Source of the DNA: Onchidella celtica
Lineage: Eukaryota; Mollusca; Gastropoda; Systellommatophora; Onchidiidae
Direction: 5' to 3'
NCBI GenBank assembly: GCA_963931925.1
Contig: OZ007576.1
Span: 16,624,802 to 16,688,801 of the forward strand
DNA: 64,000 bases
Made by a program: the position numbers and the translations under genes. The notes beneath the pieces were generated by a model that saw only the letters and a program-made list of their open reading frames with translations, was not told the DNA's origin and did not search any database. Below are positions 25,801-32,694 of the stretch, piece after piece. Positions within the stretch are counted from its first letter, which is position 1. Every line of letters starts with the position of its first letter.

Positions 25801-28800
25801 AAAAATATTTCTCCAAGATTGACCTTGTGAGGGGATATCATCAAATTCCTGTAACTCCCGAAGATATACCTAAAACAGCTGTTATCACGCCTTTTGGGTT
25901 ATGGGAATTTTTACGTATGCCATTTGGCCTTAAAAATGCAGCGCAGACGTTTCAACGGCTCATGGACTCTGTGCTCCAAGATTTAGACAGCGCATTTGTC
26001 TACCTTGATGATATTTTAGTGGCTAGCTCCTCAGCCAAGTCTCACGTAGAGGACCTCAATGCAGTTTTCCGGCGACTAAAACACCACGGATTGGTAATCA
26101 AGCTTGAAAAATGTCTCTTTGGAGTGGCATCGCTTGATTTTTTGGGACATCGAGTGTCTGCGTCAGGCTCGGCACCAATGTCGTCTCGTGTTGAGGCAGT
26201 AAAGAAGTTACCACAACCAAGAACTGTAAAGGCACTCCAGGAGTACCTTGGGATAATAAACTTTTATCACCGTTTCATTCCAAACATAGCTTTGATGTTG
26301 CGTCCCCTTTATCAAGCTCTGAAAATATCCAAACCACGCCAAGATCTCATTTGGTCCCAGGAAATGAAACAATCCTTCCTTGCCGGTAAACAAGCATTGG
26401 CAGATACAACCATGCTGGTACATCCATGTACAGACTGTCCATTAGCTTTGACATGTGACGCATCTGATGTGGCCGTCGGCGCAGTCCTTGAGCAGTACAA
26501 CCATGGTCGCTGGGAGCCACTTGCCTTTTTTAGTCGCCAGCTACGTAGTCCGGAGATCAAGTACAGTACTTTTGACAGAGAGCTTCTGGGCGCCCATTTG
26601 GCAATACGCCATTTTCGTTATATGCTTGAAGGGAGGCAGTTCACCATCTACACAGACCACAAACCTCTAGTCCACGCAATGTCGAAAACATCTGAACTAT
26701 GGTCAGCTCGTCAGCAAAGGCAACTGACTGCTATCTCAGAATTTACCACCAATATTAAGCACATCTCGGGAAAGAAGAATGTGGTTGCCGATGGCCTTTC
26801 TCGCGCTTCCACTTCCACAAACGCGGTCTCGTTAGGCATTGACTTTACAGCTATGGTCAAGGCGCAAATTTTGAGTCCAGACATACAAGCGTACAAAACT
26901 GCCATCACAAACATGAAAATTGCTACGACAAAGCTGACTGATGAAGGACCAGAGCTTCTCTGCGACATTTCAACTGGTAGAGCCCGCCCTATCGTTCCTC
27001 CAAATTATCGACGCCCGGTGTTCGAGGCTGTCCATAACCTTGCTCACCCAGGAGTTAAGGCTACTGTTAAACTCATTGCAGAGAAATACGTGTGGCATGG
27101 CCTCAGCCGCCAAATTAGCGATTGGGTAAAGGAGTGTCACAATTGCCATTCATCAAAAATTCAGAAACATACCAAGGCATATACTGTACCTGACAAAAGA
27201 TTTTCCCATATCAACATCGATATTGTTGGTCCATTACCCCAGTCATGTGGTTACCGTTACCTCCTAACCATCATTGACCGTAATACACGATGGCCAGAGG
27301 CAATTTCTATGACAAACATTACAGCACCAGAATGTGTTCGGGCTCTCCTTGGAGGCTGGATCTCTCGCTTCGGGGTTCCCGCGGACATATCGTCGGATCG
27401 TGGTTCACAATTCACATCTTCCTTGTGGGCTGAAATTGCGAGACGCCTAGGAGTCAGACTCCATCGGACAACATCATTTCACCCCCAAGCCAATGGGATG
27501 GTGGAAAGGTTTCATCGCACACTCAAATCAGCTTTGAAGGCACGACTAACAGGGAACAATTGGGCAGAAGAGATACCTTGGGTACTCCTCGGACTCAGAA
27601 CAACTCCAAAGGAGGACCTGGGAACTTCTTCGGCAGAACTTGTCTATGGGGAACCGTTGACTATCCCCGGTGAGTTAATTCCGTCGCAGACTCAGTCTTG
27701 GTCTGCATCAGATTTTTTAACAGCTCTCCGAGACAAAAACGGTCTACGTGTACCTAGGCCAGCCATCCACCATAGTAACCCATCTACGCACTTACCACCG
27801 CTCTTGTTATCATCCAAATATGTCTACATACGCACAGATACAGTGAAAAGTCCATTACAAAGGCCTTACACCGGTCCTTATAAGGTGCTAACTCCTGGAG
27901 ATAAAACATTTCTCATAGACAGAGGTGGTCGTGCCGAACGCATCTCAGTAGACCGCCTTAAGCCTGCACGAGTGGACTCATCAGAACCGGTACAACTTCA
28001 GCAGCCGGTGCACAGAGGTCGACCTCCTGTCTCACAAGAGCCACAACTTAACAAAAGAACTAGAAACAATAATGATCCACCCACAACTGTATTTGACCAC
28101 AGACAGCTCACTTCCCGTTCAGGACGACCAGTGCGATCACCTAGGCGCTACCAATAACTCTGTGAGATGTCTGTGCTAGGGGGAGGTGTGTGGTGCGCAG
28201 GGGTGCGCAGAGGTGTTGAACGGAGTCAACCCAAGAAGGACTTCGGGTAATAAACAGAAATAAACGACTCTCGAGATTTACACTGAGCTGGACGGTTTTG
28301 AGTTGGTTGTGTATCTGCCTGTTGTGTCGGTCAAGTGCTATAGTTCATTGCCTTCAAATGTACTTGATTTTTACCCCAGCATGCAAGCTGGAATTCTGGA
28401 TTGGGCATTTCAGTCAAATTGTGTTACCGGCAGCATGACTAATTCGACCAGCCTTGCAGTGCTGCAATAGGTTATGTACGGAAATACTGCATGCGGGCCT
28501 TTATTGTGGTTCAAAACAATGAGTGACTAAGGGTTGTTATATCTTTCAGTGGATTAGCATGGGATTAACAGGAGACGGATTAGGAGCATTAGGGATAAAG
28601 TCTCATTCTGATTTACACCTGATTTGTGAGTTTCACATGAGTGAGAGAGAGTAAGTAATATCAACCCTGATTATGAGAAATACTGTACCTGTTAAGTGAT
28701 TGGCAGATCCTAAACAGTGTATTTGTAGAATTGAATTAATTTTGTTGTGACTCTGTTACAAAAAAATAAAATAACTAACATCAAATCAGTCATTCTAAGG

Positions 28801-31386
28801 CCATTGGTTTTTTATTTTATCTTTCCATATGTTGTAAAAATTGTCATTGCCTATCCCAGAGCTTTGGGGATTGGAGCGAGGGAGATGTGCCAGATTTTTT
28901 TATTTTTTTTAAATGCCAATAGTCACACATTTCACTTCACCCAAATTGAAGATGGTTGTTTTGAGTTGATATTTTCCAATAAGCTTTACTCTAGAAAGAA
29001 TTTGGCAGTTAGGCAGTGAAGTGACATCCGTTTCTGTAAACTGGACTTTGATATATTTAGCACTTGTGCTCTGTTAATTAGCATTTAGCAATTTTTTTTT
29101 TGGTTCTGACAACAACTGACGTCTTTATGAGATTTAGGTAGATGATTGTTGTGACAGCTGTGTGCTAAAGTGAGGTATCTGCCTTGAAAAGTTCTTATAT
29201 ATTGACCCTTTGGATTGTTTTGTTGTACTTCTGGTCAGGGATGGAATTGTCCCGGTGGGGCGAACTAGAGCAGGTATAGGCAAATTTTCGTATTGTAAGG
29301 GCCAGATCTGAAAAATGTGAGGAGCGGAGGGCCAGCTATTCTCGTCTCATATGAAAGCCCTTTTGTGAATGACGTGTCAGTTGTTGGGATGGTGGTTGCG
29401 AAAGAAAAATGCCTTGTTTTGATTTGGGGTGGTGGAGAGAGAGAGAGTGGGTATGTGTGTTTGTTTGTTTGTTTGTGTTTGTGTGTGTATTTGTTTATGT
29501 GTTTGTTTGTTTATGTGTTTGTTATAGCTAGGTAACCGGTGTTAAAGCTGATTTCAGTGAACTTCGAGGTCTAGACAAAATTGCCCGGTACAACGAATTC
29601 TTCAGATTATCTTAAGTTTTGTATCTATTTGAAAAAGGTGATAACTGTTCACCAGTCACCGTTGGTTCACTGTAAAAAATTGAAATGGACTCGGGGAAAG
29701 CAAGCCTGGCATCTTCTTTTCTGTATGCTAAGAAATCCTCGTTAACCTATACAGTGCCAAACCTTCTCATTTTTCTCTCCTGTCCTCTTTTTTTGTTGGT
29801 CAGTTTTGTCATATGTAAGGGTTGATTCCACCAAAATGTGTCGGAAATGGTTAAATGTTGAGATTTAACTACAGAAGTAATTGTGGTGTTCTTCTGGGGT
29901 ATTCTGAGGAGCATAAAACATCTTAATAATTGAAAACAAGATTTTTGGGGAAAACCCAACACTCAGCGACAGGTCAACCATCCAGGATTGTGGTGAACAG
30001 TGGAAATGAGGCAAACAATACTGCCGTGCAAAGGCAGAGCAATGTAACTGATAAAGTATAAAGAGAACATGTAGTTGCTGTGCTCTCGCAGGGCAGAATA
30101 GGCCATGAGTAAAACTCAATCGTATCAAGTGAGTTGTACAAACAGCAACATTTGTTTCACTTTGTCCCACTTCAGGTTAAGCTTTAGCCTGTAGCCAATG
30201 TGCGCGCTAGCCGATTTTGATTGGCTAATTAGTTACCGATGGTGACGTCTTGGTATTGAGTTTCGCTGAGATTCAACTAATGGCCTGATGCACAGGGTCT
30301 CAATGAAACCAATATCACCATCCAGCGGGTCGGCCAATCAAAATTGGCTGGTGCAGGCATAGCCTCATGGGCCTTGGAAATGTTTGGTCAACTGGATGAA
30401 GCCTGTTTCCAGAAAATGAATTTGATTCATCTCTTAACAAGCTTGTGTCCTGTTTATTTTTGGTCTGTACAGAATCTCGGATCGTGGAGGTGGAATTCCA
30501 GCCAAATTTACCAACAAAGTTTTCGACTACAACTTCACCACCAGTGGCTCTCTTGTGGATGACCGAGTGGATCGGGGCATCTTTGGTCAGATTATGGACA
30601 CAGATAACACTGGACCTGCACCGGGCAAGATGAGTGGGTGAGTAAACAAACAAATGTGAGGTGACGATACAGAGGCGATAATAAGTGGAAGAAGTTGAGA
30701 AAATCAAGCTAAATGATAGCTGAAGGTCAAAATAAAGAATTTAGTTTTTAATTTTCAGTATAGTTTATTAGGTCAGGCTTTGTTAACTATGTTGATTATG
30801 AAAGGAACAGTAATTTTTTCCTTGTCCTAACCACCATTTTTCTAGACTAGTTGGCCCACTGACTGGGGGAATACACAGATGTGATTTTTAAAGTTGATAT
30901 TGCTATCACCAGTGTGTAAACTGAGGCGCAGTATGAAATTTCCTGCCATACTTTTTAATTCTACTCAAAGAAAATGCGTCTTTTGTTCCGGTTCAAAATG
31001 TCAGAACACTTTCTTCTGTACAACTCGGGTGTGGCTTGAAATCGATGAAAGTATTAAAAATATAGCAAACTTCATTACTTTTGAAATATTATGCCCACCA
31101 TCACCTTTACACCCTTCTATGCATAATATTTTGTAGAATTTAAGGCCCAGTGGTTAAAAAGCCTTTCATGACATTGGAGGCCTTACTTCCTTTACAATAC
31201 TTTCCTTTATAATTTTCTTATCTATTTAACATCTATCTTAGGTATGGCTTTGGGCTACCAACTTCTCAAGCCTACGCAAAGTATCTGGGTGGATCTTTGA
31301 CACTGGAGTCCCTGGAAGGCATCGGTACAGATGTCTACCTGCGTCTCAGCCACATTGATGGTCGTTCAGAAAGCTTCCGCATCTAA
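2759..31386 (+). CDS. BCKDK: Branched-chain alpha-ketoacid dehydrogenase kinase, partial (N-terminus off window)
   Basis: Mitochondrial matrix kinase of the PDK/BCKDK family, which phosphorylates and switches off the E1 subunit of the branched-chain ketoacid dehydrogenase complex and so restrains valine, leucine and isoleucine breakdown. Nine GT-AG exons join in frame: 2759-2869, 4185-4232, 8632-8751, 9296-9394, 11438-11511, 12028-12156, 12881-12967, 30473-30637 and 31242-31386. They give 325 residues and a TAA. Visible family marks in order are PVRIAHRI near the start, [20 protein letters not shown], the N-box EVLKNAMR, the G1 box ISDRGGGIP, the G2 box GYGFGLPTS, and the C-terminus [11 protein letters not shown]. 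Vertebrate BCKDK is about 412 residues, so roughly 85 residues (transit peptide and start) are missing, probably left of base 1. All ATP-binding boxes are intact. Assignment to BCKDK over PDK rests on the match along the whole length. Confidence 0.95.
3288..3557 (+). mobile_element. MITE family A, copy 1
   Basis: Starts GTTGTTACAAGCACGTAC and ends GCGCAAGTAACAACAAC, an inverted pair. Shares with the other copies (38750-39056 same strand; 51129-51458 and 52526-52841 reversed) the blocks GCGCTAGAGGTACGTATTTT, TTTTGTGACTCCAGAGC, TTAATTAATTATTCTTT and a GGGTTAGGGATAGGTACG segment. No open frame of note. Confidence 0.7.
4185..4232 (+). CDS. BCKDK: BCKDK exon b (16 codons)
   Basis: A 48-base microexon, phase 0 to 0, encoding [16 protein letters not shown]. 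Acceptor AATCCACAG, donor GTAAGT. It matches the family's HELYIRAF segment. Confidence 0.93.
4690..4735 (+). repeat. Terminal fragment of the GTTGGAACCTCATT repeat family
   Basis: GTCTGTTGGAACCTCATTAA matches the terminal inverted repeats of the element at 8183-8498. A degenerate reverse end (GATTCCAACAGCTGACTGAC) lies at 6436-6460, so 4690-6460 could be one older element later invaded by the LINE at 5112-6196. Confidence 0.45.
4811..4916 (-). repeat. SINE-like repeat, copy 1
   Basis: Read on the - strand it runs CTGCACTGCGGCAACGGTG, GTCTGCTCCAGTTGTAACTG, GACACTAAGGCAAATTTCCC, GGGATTAAAGAAGTATAC. The same order is at 53345-53470 (+) and, shorter, at 23385-23447 (-). The shared AAGGCAAATTTCC...GGGATYAAAGAAGTAT end resembles SINE/LINE 3' ends. 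It is bounded by a G-homopolymer near 4801-4816. Confidence 0.6.
5112..6196 (-). mobile_element. RTE-like LINE, 5'-truncated and frameshifted
   Basis: The - strand encodes the second half of a reverse transcriptase: [20 protein letters not shown], then [14 protein letters not shown], then the catalytic-box motif [13 protein letters not shown], then a C-terminal WNASQ...WIGHTLRRP...RGRPRGTW domain. These marks match the endonuclease/reverse-transcriptase type widespread in flatworms and molluscs (RTE/SR2-like). Two frames are needed, with a shift between about 5913 and 5973, so it is dead. The 3' end is a short (ATG)n tail (5113-5129), typical of RTE elements; the 5' end stops at about 6196 without the endonuclease domain. 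Confidence 0.85.
5137..6191 (-). pseudogene. LINE reverse transcriptase remnant
   Basis: Two overlapping open pieces, 5913-6191 and 5137-5973 on the - strand, join by a one-base shift near 5930. The first holds the SIDRE and [10 protein letters not shown] motifs, the second FADD (catalytic Asp pair) at about 5899-5910. No endonuclease domain and no intact start. It is a transposon relic with no host function implied. Confidence 0.85.
6225..6410 (+). repeat. Dispersed repeat B, copy 1 (pair with 11672-11825)
   Basis: GCCTGTTCAGCCTGCTCTTC, then CAACTGCCAAGGTATCTTTAA, then GAGAAGACTAGGTGCTCAATC and AAGGATCAGGGACAAG match 11690-11825 in the same order with about 85-90 percent identity by eye. 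Confidence 0.65.
6470..8180 (+). other. BCKDK intron DNA without recognised gene
   Basis: A/T-rich intron between exons b and c. Only a short (CT)n tract at about 7707-7731 and the start of a repeat at 7740-7860 stand out. Confidence 0.5.
7705..7860 (+). repeat. Dispersed repeat C, copy 1
   Basis: A (CT)n tract is followed by AGTATTACTACAGATTTC, CACCAGAACACTTCGCAG, GAACGCGTATTAA and ATGGACTTATTACG. The same succession (CT tract, AGTAATCTACAGTCCC, CACCAGAACACTATGCACC, GAACGCTTGACACG, ATGGACGGTACTA) lies at 13745-13915. A third partial match (ATGCACCAAAACACTACGCAG) is at about 22762-22782. Confidence 0.5.
8183..8498. mobile_element. TIR element of the GTCGGTGGGCTGTTGG family
   Basis: Begins GTCGGTGGGCTGTTGGAACC and ends GGTTCCAACAGCCCACCGAC, exact inverted repeats that continue imperfectly for about 33 bases. 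Internal sequence is rich in CGCTTCGC/CGCTCCGC motifs. 316 bases, too short to encode a transposase; non-autonomous. No clear target duplication is seen. It lies in the BCKDK intron, 133 bases upstream of exon c. Confidence 0.75.
8632..8751 (+). CDS. BCKDK: BCKDK exon c (40 codons)
   Basis: Phase 0 to 0. Contains [20 protein letters not shown], the family's four-helix-bundle segment. Acceptor TTTACCAG, donor GTGAGT. Confidence 0.93.
9296..9394 (+). CDS. BCKDK: BCKDK exon d (33 codons)
   Basis: Phase 0 to 0. Contains [20 protein letters not shown], one of the most conserved blocks of the mitochondrial kinases. Acceptor TTGGACAG, donor GTGAGT. A G-homopolymer of about 22 bases lies just downstream (about 9431-9452). 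Confidence 0.94.
10136..11016. mobile_element. Deleted piggyBac-type transposon
   Basis: Flanked on both sides by TTAA (10132-10135 and 11017-11020), with terminal inverted repeats CCCTTTCAGTGCC and GGCATCGAAAGGG. TTAA duplication plus CCCTTT ends define piggyBac. The 881-base interior keeps N-terminal transposase fragments on the - strand but lacks the catalytic core. Confidence 0.85.
10163..10830 (-). pseudogene. piggyBac transposase N-terminal relic
   Basis: On the - strand an acidic segment [20 protein letters not shown], then [10 protein letters not shown], ends at a stop (10682-10684). Further along, in another frame, comes [14 protein letters not shown] (within 10163-10555). Acidic N-termini and a TPLDFFKLF-like block in that order are typical of piggyBac transposases. 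Stops, a frame change and loss of the catalytic domain make it non-functional. Confidence 0.6.
11438..11511 (+). CDS. BCKDK: BCKDK exon e
   Basis: 74 bases, phase 0 to 2, encoding [20 protein letters not shown] and on to FV plus two bases of an Arg codon. Acceptor GTGACAG, donor GTATGG. Confidence 0.92.
11672..11830 (+). repeat. Dispersed repeat B, copy 2
   Basis: Matches 6225-6410: GGCCTGCTCTTCTTGACTTT, CAACTGCCAAAGTATCTTTAA, GAGAAGACTAGACTCTTGATC, AGGGTCAGGGACAGG. Lies in the intron between BCKDK exons e and f. Confidence 0.65.
12028..12156 (+). CDS. BCKDK: BCKDK exon f (N-box)
   Basis: 129 bases, phase 2 to 2. Contains [17 protein letters not shown] and the ATP-binding N-box EVLKNAMR, whose Glu and Asn are kept. 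Acceptor GATGCAG, donor GTATGT. Confidence 0.93.
12881..12967 (+). CDS. BCKDK: BCKDK exon g
   Basis: 87 bases, phase 2 to 2. Encodes [20 protein letters not shown] and ends in HFVF plus two bases of Arg. Acceptor GGTTTTTCAG, donor GTAAGT. The following intron is 17,505 bases and holds the nested gene and the LTR retrotransposon. Confidence 0.92.
13690..13920 (+). repeat. Dispersed repeat C, copy 2, with CCGGGCATTGCCCGG motif
   Basis: Starts ACTAGATGACCGACCGGG with the perfect palindrome CCGGGCATTGCCCGG, then a C-homopolymer and (CT)n, then the block shared with 7740-7860. The CTAG...CCCGG end resembles the inverted end at 54361-54393. Confidence 0.5.
14190..14650 (-). repeat. LINE/SINE 3' end with (TATCT)n tail
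   Basis: On the - strand the sequence ends AATTTCCTTGTACAAGGACG, AATAAAATTTATC and then TTATC repeats (14190-14210). A palindromic CCTTGTACAAGG before AATAAA and a short tandem tail is a common non-LTR retrotransposon 3' end in lophotrochozoans. The body toward 14650 shows no open frame. Confidence 0.5.
14697..14916. mobile_element. Short TIR element (CCCTTAGAATGACA ends)
   Basis: GTCCCCTTAGAATGACAAGG at the left and CCGTGTCATTCTAAGGGCAC at the right are inverted copies extending through GGTTCTAWCTCC. About 220 bases, no coding. No certain target duplication. Confidence 0.65.
14993..15046 (+). repeat. Two-copy 25-26 bp tandem repeat
   Basis: AAAGTTCATTGTTCTTGTGT followed by TATTGTG occurs twice head to tail. 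Confidence 0.85.
15047..17389 (+). other. BCKDK large-intron DNA, no gene recognised
   Basis: No family, splice-flanked open frame or clear repeat end was recognised here. The block at 16230-16380 is richer in G+C than its surroundings but its frames show no known motif. Confidence 0.4.
17390..17890. repeat. Minisatellite, unit about 32-34 bp
   Basis: About 15 imperfect copies of a unit built from ACATTCATTCTCTTAGGTCT followed by CTTGGCACAAAGA. Alternate units carry GATCTCTGATACAAAGAATA, hinting at a two-unit higher-order period in the middle (about 17630-17800). Non-coding. Confidence 0.9.
19256..20252 (-). CDS. Nested gene, terminal exon
   Basis: 997 bases, 331 codons plus stop, preceded on the - strand by the acceptor CCCCTACAG. 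The long open frame cannot be a shadow of another gene since the + strand here is intron. It carries the Gly-rich stretch and the conserved-looking C-terminal KFKWEKM segment. Confidence 0.7.
19256..20830 (-). CDS. Unrecognised 368-residue protein, gene nested in BCKDK intron
   Basis: Three - strand exons, in order 20754-20830, 20396-20428 and 19256-20252, total 1107 bases and join in one frame from ATG (20828-20830) to TGA (19256-19258). Introns of 325 and 143 bases have good sites (donors CAG|GTAAAA and AAG|GTACTT; acceptors CTATTACAG and CCCCTACAG). The start has A at -3 and an in-frame stop two codons upstream. The protein begins [20 protein letters not shown], is Ser/Pro-rich, has a Gly-rich stretch at about residues 100-118 followed by RRNS, and ends with a basic/aromatic [12 protein letters not shown] segment near residue 339. 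No transmembrane segment or known domain is recognised; much looks disordered. The last exon is G+C-richer than the flanks and open for 332 codons. The first exon is the least certain part. Confidence 0.6.
20396..20428 (-). CDS. Nested gene, 33-base middle exon
   Basis: Encodes [10 protein letters not shown] between split Arg codons (phase 2 in and out). Flanked by TTTTTCTATTACAG and GTACTTTAG on the - strand. Its phase matches both neighbouring exons. Confidence 0.5.
20754..20830 (-). CDS. Nested gene, proposed first coding exon
   Basis: 77 bases from ATG, encoding 25 residues then two bases of an Arg codon; donor CAG|GTAAAACA. Supported only by phase, start context and the upstream stop; a different first exon farther right is possible. 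Confidence 0.45.
21270..21460 (+). repeat. Dispersed repeat D, copy 1 (pair with 46855-47065)
   Basis: ATTTTCTATGGAAATTGAGA is identical in both copies, flanked by AAAAGGAGGAAGC-like sequence before and ATGAAAGAT, AGAGGTATMAAA, TTTCACMTT and CAGATCCAC blocks after it. Confidence 0.65.
22000..24070 (+). other. BCKDK large-intron DNA, no gene recognised
   Basis: Contains a SINE-like fragment (23385-23447), a two-copy tandem of GGCATAGCTTGTGGGCAG (about 23734-23771) and poly(A) runs near 23030 and 23905. No supported exon. Confidence 0.45.
23385..23447 (-). repeat. SINE-like repeat, copy 2 (3' part only)
   Basis: TATACTTCTTTAATCCATTG and GGGAAATTTGCCTTAGTGT match the ends of copies at 4811-4916 and 53345-53470. 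It stops after about 60 bases, a 5' truncation typical of retroposed copies. Confidence 0.6.
24075..24218 (+). repeat. 5' LTR
   Basis: 144 bases, TGTGGTGCGCAGAGG...GTGCTATA. Contains two AATAAA signals (in GGTAATAAACAGAAATAAAC). Ends TA rather than the usual CA, as does the 3' copy. Confidence 0.93.
24220..24237 (+). other. tRNA-Trp primer-binding site
   Basis: TGGTGACCCCGACGTGAT, one base after the LTR, is complementary to the 3' end of animal tRNA-Trp with its added CCA (18 bases, no mismatch to the usual animal sequence as I know it). Confidence 0.88.
24295..24987 (+). CDS. gag: Retrotransposon gag
   Basis: 230 residues, from [14 protein letters not shown] to a TAG at 24985-24987. Residues 193-210 form a zinc finger CWFHRKFG...RRCSSPC with spacing C-x2-H-x9-C-x3-C, the unusual CHCC type of CsRn1-clade elements rather than CCHC. 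A basic tail follows. The pol frame is open from 24951, so 34 bases (24951-24984) overlap in the -1 frame, which suggests programmed frameshifting; TAAAAAG at 24948-24954 is a possible but non-canonical slip site. Confidence 0.92.
   Translation: MSIETVVLKLPTFWTTCPSAWFAQTEAQFVLRGITTDETKYYSVVAALDANTASRSLSIISSPPPTCKYDTLKSFLTDAYGLSEAEKADTLLNIKVLGDSKPSEIMDRMLALLGDHKPCFLFRHLFLRLLPESIRAPLANSPNSTDYRALAKEADNLFNSLTTNATICTAVQPPKPTPTVAHDAGLSEIDTICWFHRKFGSNARRCSSPCKYFSNLKTKKNQGNGRAGQR
24951..28157 (+). CDS. pol: Retrotransposon pol polyprotein
   Basis: The frame is open from 24951, just after TAA at 24948-24950, and has no ATG before the protease. It is probably made by a -1 shift from gag. Counting residues from the GTG at 25071: protease LVDTGAQ (DTG at 13-15); reverse transcriptase with YLDD at 311-314; RNase H with DASD at 463 and YTDHK (Asp 529); integrase zinc-binding H...H...CHNC; integrase core D717, D776 and E812 (D-58-D-35-E); an Arg-rich C-terminal tail ending RSPRRYQ before TAA. 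Every catalytic residue expected is present and no stop interrupts it, so it may still be active. Confidence 0.94.
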   Translation, partial: KEPGKRESGPAVETLLAGPPCSPTTPCTKQNLETKVTQLFVTDAQSKRRFLVDTGAQVSVIPATWAERTSGATRTPLQAANGTSIATYGSRILPLHFGNRIFKARLISANVKRPLLGADFLRQHNLLVDIRGRRLIEAESFAHIHCTVSSVLDNSDLALIEPTSNKFRKILSDYPELLQPTFSTAEVKHGVKHFIPTKDRPVFARARRLAPDKLASAKKEFLEMEKMGIVQKSNSPWASPLHMVPKSNGDSRPCGDYRRLNDATVPDRYPIPHIQDFSARLAGKKYFSKIDLVRGYHQIPVTPEDIPKTAVITPFGLWEFLRMPFGLKNAAQTFQRLMDSVLQDLDSAFVYLDDILVASSSAKSHVEDLNAVFRRLKHHGLVIKLEKCLFGVASLDFLGHRVSASGSAPMSSRVEAVKKLPQPRTVKALQEYLGIINFYHRFIPNIALMLRPLYQALKISKPRQDLIWSQEMKQSFLAGKQALADTTMLVHPCTDCPLALTCDASDVAVGAVLEQYNHGRWEPLAFFSRQLRSPEIKYSTFDRELLGAHLAIRHFRYMLEGRQFTIYTDHKPLVHAMSKTSELWSARQQRQLTAISEFTTNIKHISGKKNVVADGLSRASTSTNAVSLGIDFTAMVKAQILSPDIQAYKTAITNMKIATTKLTDEGPELLCDISTGRARPIVPPNYRRPVFEAVHNLAHPGVKATVKLIAEKYVWHGLSRQISDWVKECHNCHSSKIQKHTKAYTVPDKRFSHINIDIVGPLPQSCGYRYLLTIIDRNTRWPEAISMTNITAPECVRALLGGWISRFGVPADISSDRGSQFTSSLWAEIARRLGVRLHRTTSFHPQANGMVERFHRTLKSALKARLTGNNWAEEIPWVLLGLRTTPKEDLGTSSAELVYGEPLTIPGELIPSQTQSWSASDFLTALRDKNGLRVPRPAIHHSNPSTHLPPLLLSSKYVYIRTDTVKSPLQRPYTGPYKVLTPGDKTFLIDRGGRAERISVDRLKPARVDSSEPVQLQQPVHRGRPPVSQEPQLNKRTRNNNDPPTTVFDHRQLTSRSGRPVRSPRRYQ
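28178..28188 (+). other. Polypurine tract
   Basis: AGGGGGAGGTG directly precedes the 3' LTR and is the likely primer for plus-strand DNA synthesis. Confidence 0.75.
28189..28342 (+). repeat. 3' LTR
   Basis: 154 bases. Identical to the 5' LTR by eye except for a 10-base tandem duplication (TGCGCAGGGG within TGGTGCGCAGGGGTGCGCAG) near its start. Followed by the target duplication GTTC. Confidence 0.93.
28347..30199 (+). other. BCKDK large-intron DNA, no gene recognised
   Basis: Contains a (GTTT)n/(GT)n-rich patch at about 29440-29525. Nothing else recognised. Confidence 0.45.
30200..30356. mobile_element. Near-palindromic hairpin MITE beside a BCKDK splice acceptor
   Basis: TGCGCGCTAGCCGATTTTGA at the left pairs with CAAAATTGGCTGGTGCAGG at the right, and inner blocks (GATGGTGAC...TTGGTATTGAG versus CTCAATGAAACCAATATCACCATC) also pair, so nearly the whole 157 bases can fold. 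It ends about 115 bases before the acceptor of BCKDK exon h. The ends resemble those at 43447-44368. Confidence 0.65.
30473..30637 (+). CDS. BCKDK: BCKDK exon h (G1 box)
   Basis: 165 bases, phase 2 to 2. Encodes [20 protein letters not shown] and the flexible lid region up to PGKMSG. Acceptor GTCTGTACAG, donor GTGAGT. The lid differs from the vertebrate sequence as expected for this variable loop. Confidence 0.93.
31242..31386 (+). CDS. BCKDK: BCKDK terminal coding exon (G2 box, stop)
   Basis: 145 bases. Encodes [19 protein letters not shown], then [11 protein letters not shown] and the conserved C-terminus ending SFRI before TAA. Acceptor CTATCTTAG. Confidence 0.94.
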
Positions 31387-32361
31387 AGTCAGGGTCCAGA
31401 TGGTGAAGGTTGTCCAATAGTCAATGGAATATTTTAATTTGATTAGAAAAAAATAATTAAATCATTTACCAGTTGAAGAGGAAGGCTGGTCTGACACTTG
31501 CTGTTAAATGTGTGTAATGGAGTTGCATTCAATTAAAATTTTATGTTGAACCAAGTCAATGGTTGAAAAGCTAATCAATGCAACTTTACTGGTCAGATTG
31601 TTTATGGTTTGTTTCTGGAAATAGTTATTGATTTTTTTTTTCATTTTTTGTACTGTGGGTCTGTAGTGTGAAACTACACCCTTGAAATACTTTGTGTTGT
31701 TTCTGACTGTCTTACCACTTACTGATTCTACATCTTTGTTAACTCATTCCCTTCGGTAACTTTTGTGGCTGTGGACGGGAACTCTCAACACTATCCAGTT
31801 TGAAATTTAGACGTAGTTCGAAGATGTTTTCTCTTTCACTCAGTATAAACACAAGACATAATACATTTGATGTTAAAGTAAAGGAAAATAATGGACCAGG
31901 ATGCGATTCAATATTTCAAGAAGTTGGCTTAGGTATTAGTCTTGGAAAATCGGTGTCCATTTCAGCCGAATATTCAGCTTTCCGCAGCAAAGTTAAAATC
32001 AGTGAGCCGAATATTTGGCTTTCCGCAGTGAATGAGTTAAAAGCCGTAAAGTTTTATTTTTCATTTGTTTGATAGATGGTGTACATCTTTGCACATTTAT
32101 TGAATCTGTGGCTTTAAGCTTTTGTTTGATTTTAAATAGGTTTAATTTACAGTCAGTTTAACGAATGGTTACAGTTCTTTTGTGTTCTGTCTTTACTGGG
32201 TATCTGACATTAATTTGCATCGCAGCTTTTGTATTTTTTTTTTTTATCTCCATTCATTTTGAATTTACTTGAGGATATTTCCTGTGGTCATCAAAATCCT
32301 GGTAGGAGTATAAATAGTACTCATTCAGTACTGTTTGAGACTCAGTGGAAATATAAATAAA
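31387..32361 (+). other. BCKDK: Probable BCKDK 3' UTR with candidate poly(A) signals
   Basis: A/T-rich sequence after the stop. Candidate signals are ATTAAA at about 31531-31536 and AATAAA at 32356-32361. A TTAA-flanked element (31743-32036) sits between them, so use of the distal signal would put that element in the mRNA. The end of the transcript cannot be fixed from sequence alone. Confidence 0.35.
31743..32036. mobile_element. TTAA-flanked MITE
   Basis: TTAA at 31739-31742 and 32037-32040 flank inverted ends CTCATTCCCTTCGG and CCGCAGTGAATGAG. 294 bases, non-coding, with repeated internal GCCGAATATT and GGCTTTCCGCAG motifs. TTAA duplication points to piggyBac-type mobilisation. It lies in the probable BCKDK 3' UTR. 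Confidence 0.7.
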
Positions 32362-32694
32362 ATATGCGTTTTGGCCAGTGGGCGAAAATTCTGGGCTTTC
32401 CCAAGTTTGAAAAAAAAATTGGATCTGGAATTTTTTTTTCCCCTGGCTGCTTGAGACATTTTGATCAAATTATTTGCTTTTTTTTCTATTAAAAAGACAT
32501 GGGTTTTATTTGTCTATGAATGTTCAAGTTGATTGTTTTTTTACACTGACATAAAGTCAGTCAGTGGTATTGTTGGGAATTTGTCTTATTAATTCATCAC
32601 ATGCCTCAAAGAATTTGATATTGATTTTCTAAATAATTGCTGAGATTACTGCTATATATATTGAGATTATTTTTAAGTGAAAGGATATTGCTGC
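32362..32694 (+). other. A/T-rich intergenic DNA
   Basis: No gene or repeat recognised apart from poly(T) runs. Confidence 0.4.

Larger units (their letters stand above)
24071..28346 (+). mobile_element. CsRn1-like Ty3/Gypsy LTR retrotransposon, apparently intact
   Basis: The element proper is 24075-28342, flanked by a 4 bp target duplication GTTC (24071-24074 and 28343-28346). It has short LTRs, a tRNA-Trp primer site, gag with a CHCC zinc finger, pol in the order protease, reverse transcriptase, RNase H, integrase, and a purine tract before the 3' LTR. The integrase after RNase H fixes it as Ty3/Gypsy; the CHCC gag finger and the tRNA-Trp primer site are marks of the CsRn1 clade. LTRs are identical apart from a 10-base duplication and frames are unbroken, so insertion is recent. 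It sits in the same orientation as the host BCKDK intron. No envelope gene is present. Confidence 0.95.
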
